The notes: generated by a model from the sequence alone, not told the origin. Counted from the first letter of the stretch, positions 1-6,946 are shown. The stretch: 11,998 bases of DNA from URNF01 sp045543675 (GCA_045543675.1 JAZPXM010000198.1:1-11998); one strand, 5' to 3'. Program-made: numbers and translations.

Positions 1-1284
1 TTTGTCACCTTTATCACCCTTGTCGCCTTTATCACCTTGGATGCCTTGCTCACCTTGGATGCCTTGCTCACCCTGTGCACCAGTAGCACCTGTTGCACCG
101 GTTTCGCCTTTTTCACCTTGGATGCCCTGTTCGCCTTGGTCACCTTTATCGCCCTTGTCACCCTTGGCACCAATTACATTACCGACATTGGTTCTTTGAT
201 TGTTAGAGAAAATTAGAACGAGTTCGCCGTTAGAGTTGATTTCAGCACCAGTTACACTAATGCCTTGGTCACCCTTGTCGCCTTTGTCTCCCTTTTCACC
301 TTGGAGACCTTGCTCACCCTGGGCACCTGTCGCACCAGTAGCACCCGTTGCACCTGTTTCGCCCTTATCGCCCTTGGCACCTACAACGACACCGAGGTTA
401 TATACGGTATTGTCGGAAAGGGTAATGATAAGTTCACCCTTGTTATTGATTTCAGTATTGGTTACACTTACACCGTTTTGACCTGCGGCACCAGTGTCGC
501 CCTTATCACCTTGGTCTCCCTTCTCGCCTTGGATACCTTGCTGACCCTGGTCACCTTTATCACCCTTGTCGCCTTGGAGACCCTGCTCACCTTGGGCACC
601 AGTATCGCCCTTGTCGCCCTTGGCACCGATAACAACACCAAGGTTAGCAGTCTGACCATTTGTATATGTAATAACAAGTTCGCCATTTGTATTGATTACG
701 GAAGAAGCAATACCGATGCCGTCTGTACCATTCATACCGACAACTTTGTCGAGATTGACAGTCTTGCCATCAGAGAAAGACAGAAGAAGCTCGCCGTCAG
801 CGTTGATATTTGCCGCCGTAATACCCACACCGTCTTTGCCATCAGAACCGTTAGCACCATCTTTGCCGTTGGCGCCGTCCTTGCCGTTAAGGCCGTCGGC
901 AACACCGAGATTTAATACGGTGCCATCGGTAAGAGTAATAAGAAGTTCATTGCTGCCGGAGAAAGCAGCAGTCTTAATGCCCACACCGTCTTTACCTGCG
1001 GTTGCTTTTAGAGAAGCGGTCCAATCGGTTTCACTACCGGTATAACCGTTCGCCTTGGCAATATCGTATGCCGATTTACCGTTAAGACTTTTTAACCATT
1101 CCTGAACGGTACCTTCATAGCCGTACTTGACTGCAAGTTCGTAAGCGGAAAGACCATTCTCGATTGTGGTCATAGCAGGGATAGTTTTCTTGTTAACGAG
1201 AAAAGCAGTACCTGCTGAGACGCTGATAACCAACATCACCGATACGATTATTGCAAGCGTTTTTTTGAATGCTAACCCTTTCAT
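1..1284 (-). CDS. collagen-like repeat surface protein (3' end outside window)
   Basis: The frame stays open from ATG at 1284 to the left edge, giving 428 residues with no stop; the C-terminus is missing. The start is fixed by AGGAGG about 7 nt upstream. Residues 9-28 form one hydrophobic segment (signal anchor or uncleaved signal peptide), so the rest is probably outside the cell. Residues 46-66 and 71-92 are two diverged copies of a SAY-x(2)-A-x(3)-GY-x-G-x(4)-W-x(2)-SL motif, which is often found ahead of Gly-X-Y tracts in bacterial and phage collagen-like proteins. Then come five beta-type modules interspersed with Gly-X-Y stretches (about residues 220-270, 302-340 and 372-428). The triplets are dominated by GDK, GEQ, GIQ and GAT and should form collagen-like triple helices. 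No cell-wall anchor is visible in the part shown. A surface fibre or adhesin role is inference. The gene lies 70 bp downstream of the Mor-type regulator on the same strand. Confidence 0.9.
   Translation of the reverse strand, partial: MKGLAFKKTLAIIVSVMLVISVSAGTAFLVNKKTIPAMTTIENGLSAYELAVKYGYEGTVQEWLKSLNGKSAYDIAKANGYTGSETDWTASLKATAGKDGVGIKTAAFSGSNELLITLTDGTVLNLGVADGLNGKDGANGKDGANGSDGKDGVGITAANINADGELLLSFSDGKTVNLDKVVGMNGTDGIGIASSVINTNGELVITYTNGQTANLGVVIGAKGDKGDTGAQGEQGLQGDKGDKGDQGQQGIQGEKGDQGDKGDTGAAGQNGVSVTNTEINNKGELIITLSDNTVYNLGVVVGAKGDKGETGATGATGATGAQGEQGLQGEKGDKGDKGDQGISVTGAEINSNGELVLIFSNNQRTNVGNVIGAKGDKGDKGDQGEQGIQGEKGETGATGATGAQGEQGIQGEQGIQGDKGDKGDKGDK
33..68. repeat. exact 18-bp tandem duplication in the Gly-X-Y tract
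   Basis: The 18 bases at 33-50 are repeated without a change at 51-68. On the coding strand each unit encodes two Gly-X-Y triplets (Gln-Glu and Gln-Ile types). It is an in-frame tandem copy, so gain or loss of units would lengthen or shorten the collagen tract without a frameshift. Confidence 0.85.
169..987 (-). repeat. five copies of a ~32-residue beta module within the collagen-like gene
   Basis: Encoded copies lie at residues 100-131, 152-183, 189-220, 271-302 and 341-372 (plus-strand 892-987, 736-831, 625-720, 379-474 and 169-264). Each has the pattern G-[IV]-x(2)-[TAS]...I-N-x(2)-G-E-L-[ILV](2)...G/N-x-T-x-N-L/V-G-x-V-x-G. The first copy is most diverged, with SGSNEL in place of the INxxGEL core. 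The alternating polar and hydrophobic residues suggest two or three beta strands. Copies 3-5 are each followed by a Gly-X-Y tract that begins GAKGDKGD or similar, so module plus tract appears to be the duplicated unit. Copies 1 and 2 are separated by only short Gly-X-Y pieces. Confidence 0.85.
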
Positions 1285-1311
1285 TTTTCTTCCTCCTGAA
1301 AGCAAAAAATA

Positions 1312-1340
1312 TTTATAGCATAACTGCAAATGTGCAAATG
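1312..1340 (-). promoter_or_regulatory. extended -10 promoter of the collagen-like gene with tandem 8-bp repeats
   Basis: On the minus strand TGC-TATAAA (1312-1320) is an extended -10 box, placing transcription start about 20 nt before the coding sequence. There is no recognisable -35 at 16-18 bp. Instead two exact head-to-tail copies of TGCAAATG (plus strand, 1325-1332 and 1333-1340) cover the spacer and -35 region. This fits control by a DNA-binding protein; the neighbouring Mor-type protein is a candidate. The promoter call is moderate and the regulator link is inference. Confidence 0.45.
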
Positions 1341-1354
1341 ATAGACAGCAACGT

Positions 1355-1636
1355 TTATTTGTCGCTTTTAACAATTTTCCGGATCCATTTTTCGGTGTAA
1401 CCGTATTTTGTGGCAAGTTCGCGAATGTTAGAGCCATTGTATTCCCGACGTATCCGCTCAAATATGTATTCACGGCTAAGCAATTCAACAGGAAAAGAAA
1501 CCTGCGTTCCCCGAAAACGATTATGCAATTTTAATGCGGCATCCGTGCCGAGCAAGACGGCAATTTCCGCGTAAATACCGCACAAATACTCGGGTTTCAA
1601 TTCATTTTCGTTCATACGCATTTTCGTTCCCCGCAT
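1355..1636 (-). CDS. Mor transcription activator family protein
   Basis: A 93-residue protein resembling the small Mor-family proteins common in Firmicutes, named for the middle-operon regulator of phage Mu. Residues 17-46 (LCGIYAEIAVLLGTDAALKL and following) match the family's N-terminal dimerisation part. Residues 61-90 contain the typical RREYNGSNIRELATKYGYTE helix-turn-helix followed by WIRKIVK. The start at 1636 is supported by AAGGA about 9 nt upstream; ATG codons at 1621 and 1615 lack a comparable site. It is expected to bind DNA as a dimer and act as a transcription factor. The only gene after it on this strand is the collagen-like gene, 70 bp away, with no terminator between, so co-transcription is possible. 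Whether it regulates that gene or is a phage-derived orphan cannot be told from sequence. No other phage genes are visible. Confidence 0.8.
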   Translation of the reverse strand: MRGTKMRMNENELKPEYLCGIYAEIAVLLGTDAALKLHNRFRGTQVSFPVELLSREYIFERIRREYNGSNIRELATKYGYTEKWIRKIVKSDK

Positions 1637-1657
1637 ATATTATAATCCTTTCCTATT

Positions 1658-1663
1658 ATTATA
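1658..1663 (-). promoter_or_regulatory. possible -10 box of the Mor-type gene
   Basis: A perfect TATAAT lies on the minus strand 21 bp upstream of the 1636 start and just ahead of its ribosome binding site. No good -35 box stands 16-18 bp further up. A direct repeat AGTGT-AGTGT (plus strand, 1681-1690) sits where the -35 should be. The call rests on the -10 hexamer only. Confidence 0.3.
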
Positions 1664-1804
1664 TGGCACGTTTTGAGAACAGTGTAGTGTCACAGGTTAT
1701 TGGAACTCTACCTTGTAAAATTCCCAAAAGATGCATTATTTGCGTTTCTTCTACTTAAATAGACACAGAAATACGAAAAAATTACCACTTTTTCTCTTTT
1801 TTAT

Positions 1805-1844
1805 AAAAAAACAGCCATCATTAAAAAAATGATGGCTGTTTTTT
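1805..1844 (-). terminator. strong rho-independent terminator after the sigma factor gene
   Basis: A roughly 16-bp perfect stem is formed by arms 1806-1821 and 1829-1844, built around CAGCCATCAT / ATGATGGCTG with A-rich and T-rich flanks on both sides. It begins 16 bp beyond the stop codon of the sigma factor gene. The A/T flanks make it usable in either direction, but no plus-strand gene ends here. The rest of the 1637-1859 gap holds no gene that I can support. Confidence 0.85.
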
Positions 1845-1859
1845 GCGTATATGTCGTTT

Positions 1860-3887
1860 TTAGTGCCAACTTTGGTAAACGTCGCTGTCCACTTCGCACG
1901 CTCTTAAAGTGCCTACGTCTACCAGATATTTGTATGCGCCGTGTACCGTGCCGCAAGGGACACGCATGATCTTAATATCACCCGTGGTGATGTTGAGATT
2001 TTTCAGTACCCCGTTGTGGTTGTACATCACCGTTCCGCCATTGTAAGGGGAGACATCCTTCACTTCAAAGCATTCTCCCGCTTCACCGTGTATAATTCTC
2101 ACGGCCTTGCCCGTCGCGGAATCAACAACGGCAAGGTTGAAGGAGGAGGAAAATTCCGAATGTCCGTATTTGTTGTATTCCCCCAACACCAAAATGTCCC
2201 CTGTAGAGTGTATACTGCCGTATGATAATTGATCGAGTGATATATTGGTTCGATTTTCAAAAGTATTCCTGTCGGCACTGAATAGAACACCGCGGTTGCC
2301 GTGACCGTAAAGATAATAGAGGGTATCTCTGACAAGCGTATAATCGGCAACGTTTTCTAACGTGTCTTGTACATTAAAATCATAATCGGTGCGATAAAGC
2401 GTTGCGCTTTTTGTGTATGTGTGCTGACCGTGAATACCTGCGAGAAAGTATACGCCGTCGCTCGCCACAAGCATATTGGTCAGAAATGTACAATCAAACT
2501 CGTCAAACACCTTGGTGTAATGTGCGCTGCCGTCAAGATTACAACGGTTGAGAACAAAACGACCGCTGCTGTTTTGATTTATCCAATACACTTTATTTTC
2601 AAAAACGTTCAAAAAGCAACCGCTTTCACCGTAAAGTTCATCAAAAATACGGTTTGCCGACTCCACTAAAAACGGCACGTTTGTTGATCTGATGGCAAGA
2701 TTTTCGTTTTCTACCGCGTAGATGCGGTCTTTTGTGGTCGCTATATTAAGATAGCCGTCTTCGGCAAACGTCCCGAAATTCTCAAGCGTTTCCAACGACC
2801 CCACAAGCGTAATGCGGTTATCGGTCTTTGTGGTTGCGGTCTTTTTAGATGTAGAAAGGGTATGACTTTTGGACGTTCCGGTGGTATCGGTTTTTGCGGA
2901 AGTGCTGTTGGAAGTGGCAACAGTGGTATTGATTGTGACACCGACTGTTTGTGTGGTGGTGCTTGATGTGTCTGCAGATACGGTGGTTGTGTTAACGGGT
3001 CTGAATAAGGATTTACTGATAACACCTGCCGCAAGCAGTACTGTTGATGAAATCAATAGACAGGAAAGCAAAAGAAAAGATGCAATTTTCAGCGCGGCAC
3101 GGGAGCGCTCTTTCCGCGCAAAACGAGAAATAAGCGTAGCACCTTTTTGGTTTTTGCTGTTGACTACGGTATGTAAAATTTCTTCTGCTACCGCCATACT
3201 TAAAAGTTCGGTACCTATGGCATTTCTGATGGCAAGCGACACCATGGAGATAAGTTCGCCGCCGTATATCGGTTTTTCAATGCCGCGGATTTTCAGTAAT
3301 TCTTTTAACTTTTTCTTGGCGGCTTTCAGTCGGTTATAGACGGTGGTGGCGGGAATACCCTGCATACGTGCAATTTCCGATACGCGCATTTTATCGTAAT
3401 ACACGCGAACAAGCAGATCGACCTGCTGTGGGGGCAACAGTTTCAGCACTTCGGTGATATCGGCAGAGACATCTGCTTCCTGCGTCGGCTCTGCTACCAC
3501 GGCGTCGATTTTTTCGTCGTCTAAAGAAGTCAGTATATCGCAATTATTTTGTCGCAGTATGTTTTTAGCGCTGTTTTCAGCAATGCGATGAAGCCACGGG
3601 TAAAAAGATGAAACCGCTTTTAGTTGCGGTAGGCCCTTATATATCCGTGCATAGGTATCCTGAATGGCGTCATAGGCATCTTGGTCATTTTTGAGGTACT
3701 TTTTTACCGTTGCAAACACGTAACGGTAAGTACCCATAAACAGTTTTTCGAATGCTTTCTCGTCACCGTCTGCGGCGCGCTGTATAATGGATGCATCTAA
3801 AGGGGCAACGGTGAAGGCGTCAGCGCTGTATGCGGTAAAGCCAAGGTCGTTTTCTGTTGTGCTGTTTTGCTTATGCATATTCTCCAC
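1860..3887 (-). CDS. ECF-type sigma factor fused to a transmembrane segment and large C-terminal domain
   Basis: A 675-residue protein from a GTG start at 3887. AGGAGG lies 7 nt upstream of that GTG; the longer TTG start at 3929 would overlap the promoter and lacks a binding site. Residues 33-112 match sigma-70 region 2 (AFEKLF, DAIQDTYARIY, FYPWLHRIAEN). Residues 143-198 match region 4 with its helix-turn-helix (VSEIARMQGIPATTVYNRLK). Residues 266-290 form one strong membrane helix preceded by Arg/Lys. Residues 298-357 are a Ser/Thr-rich linker. Residues 358-675 are rich in beta-strand-like segments with repeated LY and VYF elements, resembling the propeller-like DUF5050 type domains; this assignment is tentative. 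The predicted topology has the sigma domains in the cytoplasm and the C-terminal domain outside. No separate anti-sigma gene is adjacent, so sensing and promoter recognition may sit on one chain. The gene is divergent from the GH28 gene. Confidence 0.85.
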   Translation of the reverse strand: MENMHKQNSTTENDLGFTAYSADAFTVAPLDASIIQRAADGDEKAFEKLFMGTYRYVFATVKKYLKNDQDAYDAIQDTYARIYKGLPQLKAVSSFYPWLHRIAENSAKNILRQNNCDILTSLDDEKIDAVVAEPTQEADVSADITEVLKLLPPQQVDLLVRVYYDKMRVSEIARMQGIPATTVYNRLKAAKKKLKELLKIRGIEKPIYGGELISMVSLAIRNAIGTELLSMAVAEEILHTVVNSKNQKGATLISRFARKERSRAALKIASFLLLSCLLISSTVLLAAGVISKSLFRPVNTTTVSADTSSTTTQTVGVTINTTVATSNSTSAKTDTTGTSKSHTLSTSKKTATTKTDNRITLVGSLETLENFGTFAEDGYLNIATTKDRIYAVENENLAIRSTNVPFLVESANRIFDELYGESGCFLNVFENKVYWINQNSSGRFVLNRCNLDGSAHYTKVFDEFDCTFLTNMLVASDGVYFLAGIHGQHTYTKSATLYRTDYDFNVQDTLENVADYTLVRDTLYYLYGHGNRGVLFSADRNTFENRTNISLDQLSYGSIHSTGDILVLGEYNKYGHSEFSSSFNLAVVDSATGKAVRIIHGEAGECFEVKDVSPYNGGTVMYNHNGVLKNLNITTGDIKIMRVPCGTVHGAYKYLVDVGTLRACEVDSDVYQSWH

Positions 3888-3917
3888 CGGTATCCCTCCT
3901 TTCGAAAAGTAAAGGGT

Positions 3918-3946
3918 ATTATAAATCAAGTTTTCTTTCTTGTCAA
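3918..3946 (-). promoter_or_regulatory. near-consensus sigma-A promoter of the sigma factor gene
   Basis: On the minus strand a perfect -35 TTGACA (3941-3946) and a perfect -10 TATAAT (3918-3923) are separated by exactly 17 bp. Transcription would begin near 3911, leaving a leader of about 24 nt before the GTG start. All 12 consensus positions match, so housekeeping polymerase should use it strongly unless it is repressed. Confidence 0.85.
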
Positions 3947-3960
3947 GGTGACGAGAATGC

Positions 3961-3996
3961 CGCTTCGCAAGCGTAGGGGCGATTCACGAATCGCCC
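3961..3996. repeat. double-palindrome intergenic element
   Basis: Two adjacent hairpins occur here: CGCTT-CGC-AAGCG (3961-3973) and GGGCGATTC-AC-GAATCGCCC (3977-3996), joined by TAG. The second has 9-bp perfect arms. The form, with a TAGGGGCGATTC lead-in, resembles short palindromic elements scattered between genes in clostridial genomes; that comparison is from memory. No T-tract follows on either strand, so it is a poor terminator. It lies between the sigma factor promoter and the GH28 promoter. Confidence 0.6.
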
Positions 3997-4020
3997 GTCA
4001 ATAAAAAAGCAAATGAAAAC

Positions 4021-4052
4021 ACCTTGCACAAGGTTTTTCCATATGTTACAAT
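4021..4052 (+). promoter_or_regulatory. sigma-A promoter with inverted repeat over the -35 box
   Basis: TTGCAC (4024-4029), a 17-bp spacer, then TGT-TACAAT (4044-4052, an extended -10) make a good promoter for the GH28 gene, with a leader of about 120 nt. The -35 lies inside the 14-bp inverted repeat ACCTTG-CA-CAAGGT (4021-4034), which could be an operator. The leader also contains GCAAAA and TTTTGC blocks around 4060-4092 that might pair. Repression at the inverted repeat is inference. Confidence 0.6.
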
Positions 4053-4141
4053 ATAAAAAGCAAAACGCATTTCAAAAAGCGAGAGATTTTGCGGCTTTTC
4101 CCGGCTGATATATAGGACCACGATAAAGAAATTGCGTGAAA

Positions 4142-4150
4142 TGCTATACT
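4142..4150 (+). promoter_or_regulatory. possible second, extended -10 promoter for the GH28 gene
   Basis: TGC-TATACT (4142-4150) is an extended -10 box located 31 bp before the ATG. No convincing -35 stands at the right distance. It may be an alternative start point close to the gene; the promoter at 4024-4052 is better. Confidence 0.35.
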
Positions 4151-4181
4151 TACAGTGTTGTTGTAAAGCGGGGCGATTGAA

Positions 4182-5438
4182 ATGTTAAAAACAGAATACT
4201 TTCCCGACGGGGTTACACCGATTGATGACTGGTTTTACGATGCCCGTATACCTGACTGCGCAGAGTTGGGGACGCCGTATGTGCTTACCGACTACGGCGT
4301 AAAGGACAACGGACAGGTGTATACCGAAAAAATACAACAACTGATCGATACCATTGCCCAAAATGGCGGCGGTGTTATCGTTGTGCCCGCAGGCACCTAT
4401 ATGACGGGCTCGCTGTTTTTCCGTCAAGGTGTTAACCTTTACATAGAAAAAGACGGCGTTTTAATGGGCAGCGATGACGTGACCGACTATCCCGTGATAG
4501 AAACCCGTATTGAAGGGGAGAGTTGTCTGTATTTTGCCGCACTTATTAACGCGGACGGCGTGGACGGCTTCACGATGTGCGGGGAAGGCACGGTTGACGG
4601 AAACGGTCACCGCGCGTGGCGTGCTTTCTGGCAACGCCGCAAATGGAATCCTGCTTGCACCAATAAGGATGAGCAGCGTCCGCGTCTTACCTTTATCTCA
4701 CATTCGAAAAATGTACTGGTAGCGGGATTGACATTGAAAAATTCTCATTTCTGGACCAATCATATTTACAAGAGCAATCATATAAAATTTGTCGGTTGTC
4801 ATATCTATTCACCTGCCCGTCCGGTTGCCGCGCCCAGTACCGATGCTATTGATATTGACGCGTGCCACGACGTGTTGGTAAAGGGTTGCCGTATTGAAGT
4901 CAACGACGATGCGGTGGTGCTGAAAGGCGGCAAAGGTCCCTATGCGGATACCGCCCCCGAAAACGGAAGCAACGAACGGATTTTGGTGGAAGATTGTGAT
5001 TACGGTTTTTGTCACGGCTGTCTTACCTGCGGCTCAGAATCTGTGCATAACCGTAACGTGCTGGTACGGCGTATCAAGGTGCATACGGCGTATAATCTCT
5101 TGTGGCTTAAACTGCGTCCCGATACACCGCAAACCTATGAACATATTACGGTGGATGACGTGCAAGGGGATATGACGAACTTTGTGTTTATTCGTCCGTG
5201 GACCCAGTTTTTCGACCTGAAAGGCAGAACGGATAAACCGCTGTCGGTAGCCAAAAACGTGACCGTAAAAAACTGTCGCGTAACGTGTAAGACCTATTTC
5301 AACGTGCAACAAGCGGATGACCAGTACGTGCTGTCCGATTTTTGCTTTAAAAATCTGGAGATTACTGCTGAGGATATCGGCAACAGTACCGATGCCGTTA
5401 AAAACTTTACAGCGACAAACGTAAAGGTAAATGCCTGA
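4182..5438 (+). CDS. glycoside hydrolase family 28 (polygalacturonase-like) protein
   Basis: A 418-residue protein, close to the usual length of bacterial GH28 enzymes, which hydrolyse galacturonic-acid linkages in pectin or rhamnogalacturonan. Residues 52-110 show the family's opening (GGGVIVVPAGTYMTGSLFF and on to YPVIETRIEG). The catalytic region follows: STD at 219-221 in STDAIDID (usual NTD), N-D-D at 241-243 in the DDAVVLKGGKG motif, CHG at 277-279 (usual GHG), and LKLRP at 309-313 in place of the usual RIK. Repeated short strands, including VLVKGCRIEV and ILVEDCDYGF, fit a right-handed beta-helix. There is no signal peptide, so it probably acts in the cytoplasm on imported oligosaccharides. 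The ribosome site (GCGGGG, 8 nt upstream) is weak. The motif changes are typical of outlying GH28 groups, so the exact substrate is unknown. The gene abuts the next one with no gap. Confidence 0.85.
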   Translation: MLKTEYFPDGVTPIDDWFYDARIPDCAELGTPYVLTDYGVKDNGQVYTEKIQQLIDTIAQNGGGVIVVPAGTYMTGSLFFRQGVNLYIEKDGVLMGSDDVTDYPVIETRIEGESCLYFAALINADGVDGFTMCGEGTVDGNGHRAWRAFWQRRKWNPACTNKDEQRPRLTFISHSKNVLVAGLTLKNSHFWTNHIYKSNHIKFVGCHIYSPARPVAAPSTDAIDIDACHDVLVKGCRIEVNDDAVVLKGGKGPYADTAPENGSNERILVEDCDYGFCHGCLTCGSESVHNRNVLVRRIKVHTAYNLLWLKLRPDTPQTYEHITVDDVQGDMTNFVFIRPWTQFFDLKGRTDKPLSVAKNVTVKNCRVTCKTYFNVQQADDQYVLSDFCFKNLEITAEDIGNSTDAVKNFTATNVKVNA

Positions 5439-6806
5439 GTGGAGATGATTGTGTTGGAAAAGCCGGAACACGGTGTAACGCCGTTGTTAACACAGGTAAA
5501 ACACAGATACGTTGCCGCGGATTGCGGTATGACCTATCTTATTCGCCTACAAGATGGGCGGTTTGTGGTGATTGATGGCGGGTACGATGAAGCGGGCGAA
5601 GCGGCGCATTTGTTTTCCTTGCTTTGTGAACAAAACGTGTTGTCGGGCAAACCGCATATCGCCGTGTGGTTTATTACCCATCCGCACGCCGACCATTTCG
5701 GCGGGCTTGTAGGATTGTGCCGCGAATTTGCAGACCGATTTATTTTGGATGCCTTGGTATATAACTTCCCGCCCAAAAACGTGTCTAACGGTTTTTCCGA
5801 CCTTGTACCGTTCGAAAAAGCGGTAGAAACGCTTAAACACACGGAGATTGTGACCGCACAAACGGGGCAGCGGTTTTGTTATGGAAAAACCGTGTTTGAC
5901 GTACTGTTCACGTGGGAAGACTTATGTCCGATCGCAGGTCTTGTAAACTTAAACGACTGTTCACTTGTGTTACGTATGTCGGTGGGGGATCGCCGTGTAC
6001 TGTTCTTGGGCGATGCGATGCCGACAGCATCTGCGGTGTTGTGTGAACGGTATGATGACCAAAGTCTGCAAGCGGAATTTTTGCAGGTGGGGCATCACGG
6101 GTATGGTGGCGGCTCGGATGAACTGTACCGCCGTGTAAACCCCAAAACGCTTCTTTGGCCGTGTCCTGATTTTTGGTTTCACGCGGTACGCTTGTGGCCG
6201 TGTAACGCATTTTTGATAACCGCTGATACGATAGAGCAAACCATTGTGAGCGGACAGACGGAAGTCACTTTGGATATGACCGCACCCACCCCGAAAATCA
6301 CGCCGTACCTTCCTTGTGACACGGTTGTGTATGAAGAAACGTTTACTGATACTGACCCGTACCGCTTAGGTTGGAGCGCGGTAACGGGTGGCGCAACGGG
6401 AAATATATCGCCGCTATTAGAATTGCGCGTAAAGGAATGTGACTTAACAGCGAAAAATGGCCGCGCCGTGTGCGAATGGGTGCAACCCGGACGGATGCAA
6501 GGGGTAGATTCCTTTACGTTGACGGTGGACGGTGTGATAACAGACGTCCCCGACGCTGCCGGTTTTGTGTTTAATAACGCGATACCTACCGTTTGGGACG
6601 ATGCGGCGCTTTGGGAATTACCAAAAGACATGGGCGCATTTAACGCTGTCCTGACCGCAGATGCCCAAAAGGGTGTTGCTGTCTTGGCGGTAAACGGCAA
6701 AGAGATACAGCGCGCACCGTATGTACCCGCTGAGAGACACGGCATCTATTTTGCTCTGCAAAACGGCAAAGTAACATTGGAAACAATACGGGTAGCGGTG
6801 ATATAA
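5439..6806 (+). CDS. metallo-beta-lactamase-fold hydrolase with extra C-terminal domain
   Basis: About 455 residues. The H-x-H-x-D-H metal-binding motif is at 81-86 (THPHADHFGG). It is followed by Asp192 in LFLGDAMP and His219-His220 in LQVGHHGYGG, as in MBL-fold proteins related to the ComEC C-terminal domain. Residues 298-455 form a separate beta-rich domain of no certain family, starting near YEETFTDTDPYRLGW and ending in a strand-rich tail; it looks like a jelly-roll or LamG-type fold, but this is a guess. The GTG at 5439 directly follows the GH28 stop. The GTG at 5451, with GGAG 6 nt before it, is an equally good start, and the ATG at 5445 is less well placed. There is no signal peptide. 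The tight spacing implies co-translation with the GH28 protein and a shared role in processing a glycan or a released ester, which is inference. No terminator is seen after it. Confidence 0.8.
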   Translation: MEMIVLEKPEHGVTPLLTQVKHRYVAADCGMTYLIRLQDGRFVVIDGGYDEAGEAAHLFSLLCEQNVLSGKPHIAVWFITHPHADHFGGLVGLCREFADRFILDALVYNFPPKNVSNGFSDLVPFEKAVETLKHTEIVTAQTGQRFCYGKTVFDVLFTWEDLCPIAGLVNLNDCSLVLRMSVGDRRVLFLGDAMPTASAVLCERYDDQSLQAEFLQVGHHGYGGGSDELYRRVNPKTLLWPCPDFWFHAVRLWPCNAFLITADTIEQTIVSGQTEVTLDMTAPTPKITPYLPCDTVVYEETFTDTDPYRLGWSAVTGGATGNISPLLELRVKECDLTAKNGRAVCEWVQPGRMQGVDSFTLTVDGVITDVPDAAGFVFNNAIPTVWDDAALWELPKDMGAFNAVLTADAQKGVAVLAVNGKEIQRAPYVPAERHGIYFALQNGKVTLETIRVAVI

Positions 6807-6864
6807 GTACATTACCCAAGCGTAAAAGCATACAGATAAGAATACGATTACAGTCAACCGGGGG

Positions 6865-6883
6865 CATATTTTGTGAAAATATG
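6865..6883. promoter_or_regulatory. perfect 8-bp-arm inverted repeat upstream of a membrane protein gene
   Basis: CATATTTT-GTG-AAAATATG is a perfect palindrome with a 3-nt centre, lying 64 bp before the start at 6947. It lacks a G+C-rich stem and a following T-tract, so it is more like an operator than a terminator. No clear promoter could be placed around it. Confidence 0.4.
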
Positions 6884-6946
6884 TACCAAAGATCGTAAAG
6901 CGATATTCTCAAACATATGGAAAACAATCAATTAAAGAGGCGTCTT

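Noticed and set aside
2..915. Long plus-strand open frames rich in Ser-Pro or Thr/Leu opposite the collagen-like gene
   Set aside because: They are the complement of the regular Gly-X-Y coding repeat. The minus frame has a start, a ribosome site and recognisable motifs, and the plus frames have none.
1..1284. CRISPR array suggested by periodic repeats at the left end
   Set aside because: The periodicity is 3 and 9-18 nt within a continuous coding frame, with no conserved repeat of 25-35 nt separated by unique spacers and no cas gene.
1534..1758. Plus-strand open frame of 74 codons covering the Mor gene start and the gap to its right
   Set aside because: It overlaps the Mor gene on the other strand, has no ribosome binding site or recognisable motif, and ends in non-coding A+T-rich sequence.
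3888..3929. Longer sigma factor reading frame beginning with TTG at 3929
   Set aside because: The TTG lies upstream of the predicted transcription start and overlaps the -10 region; the GTG at 3887 has a well-spaced AGGAGG.
4060..4181. Riboswitch in the GH28 leader
   Set aside because: The leader is about 120 nt and has weak pairing between GCAAAA and TTTTGC blocks, but no conserved riboswitch core and no terminator or sequestering stem that I could recognise.
6865..6883. Terminator for the GH28/MBL operon
   Set aside because: The stem is almost wholly A/T and no T-tract follows, so an operator-like site is more likely.
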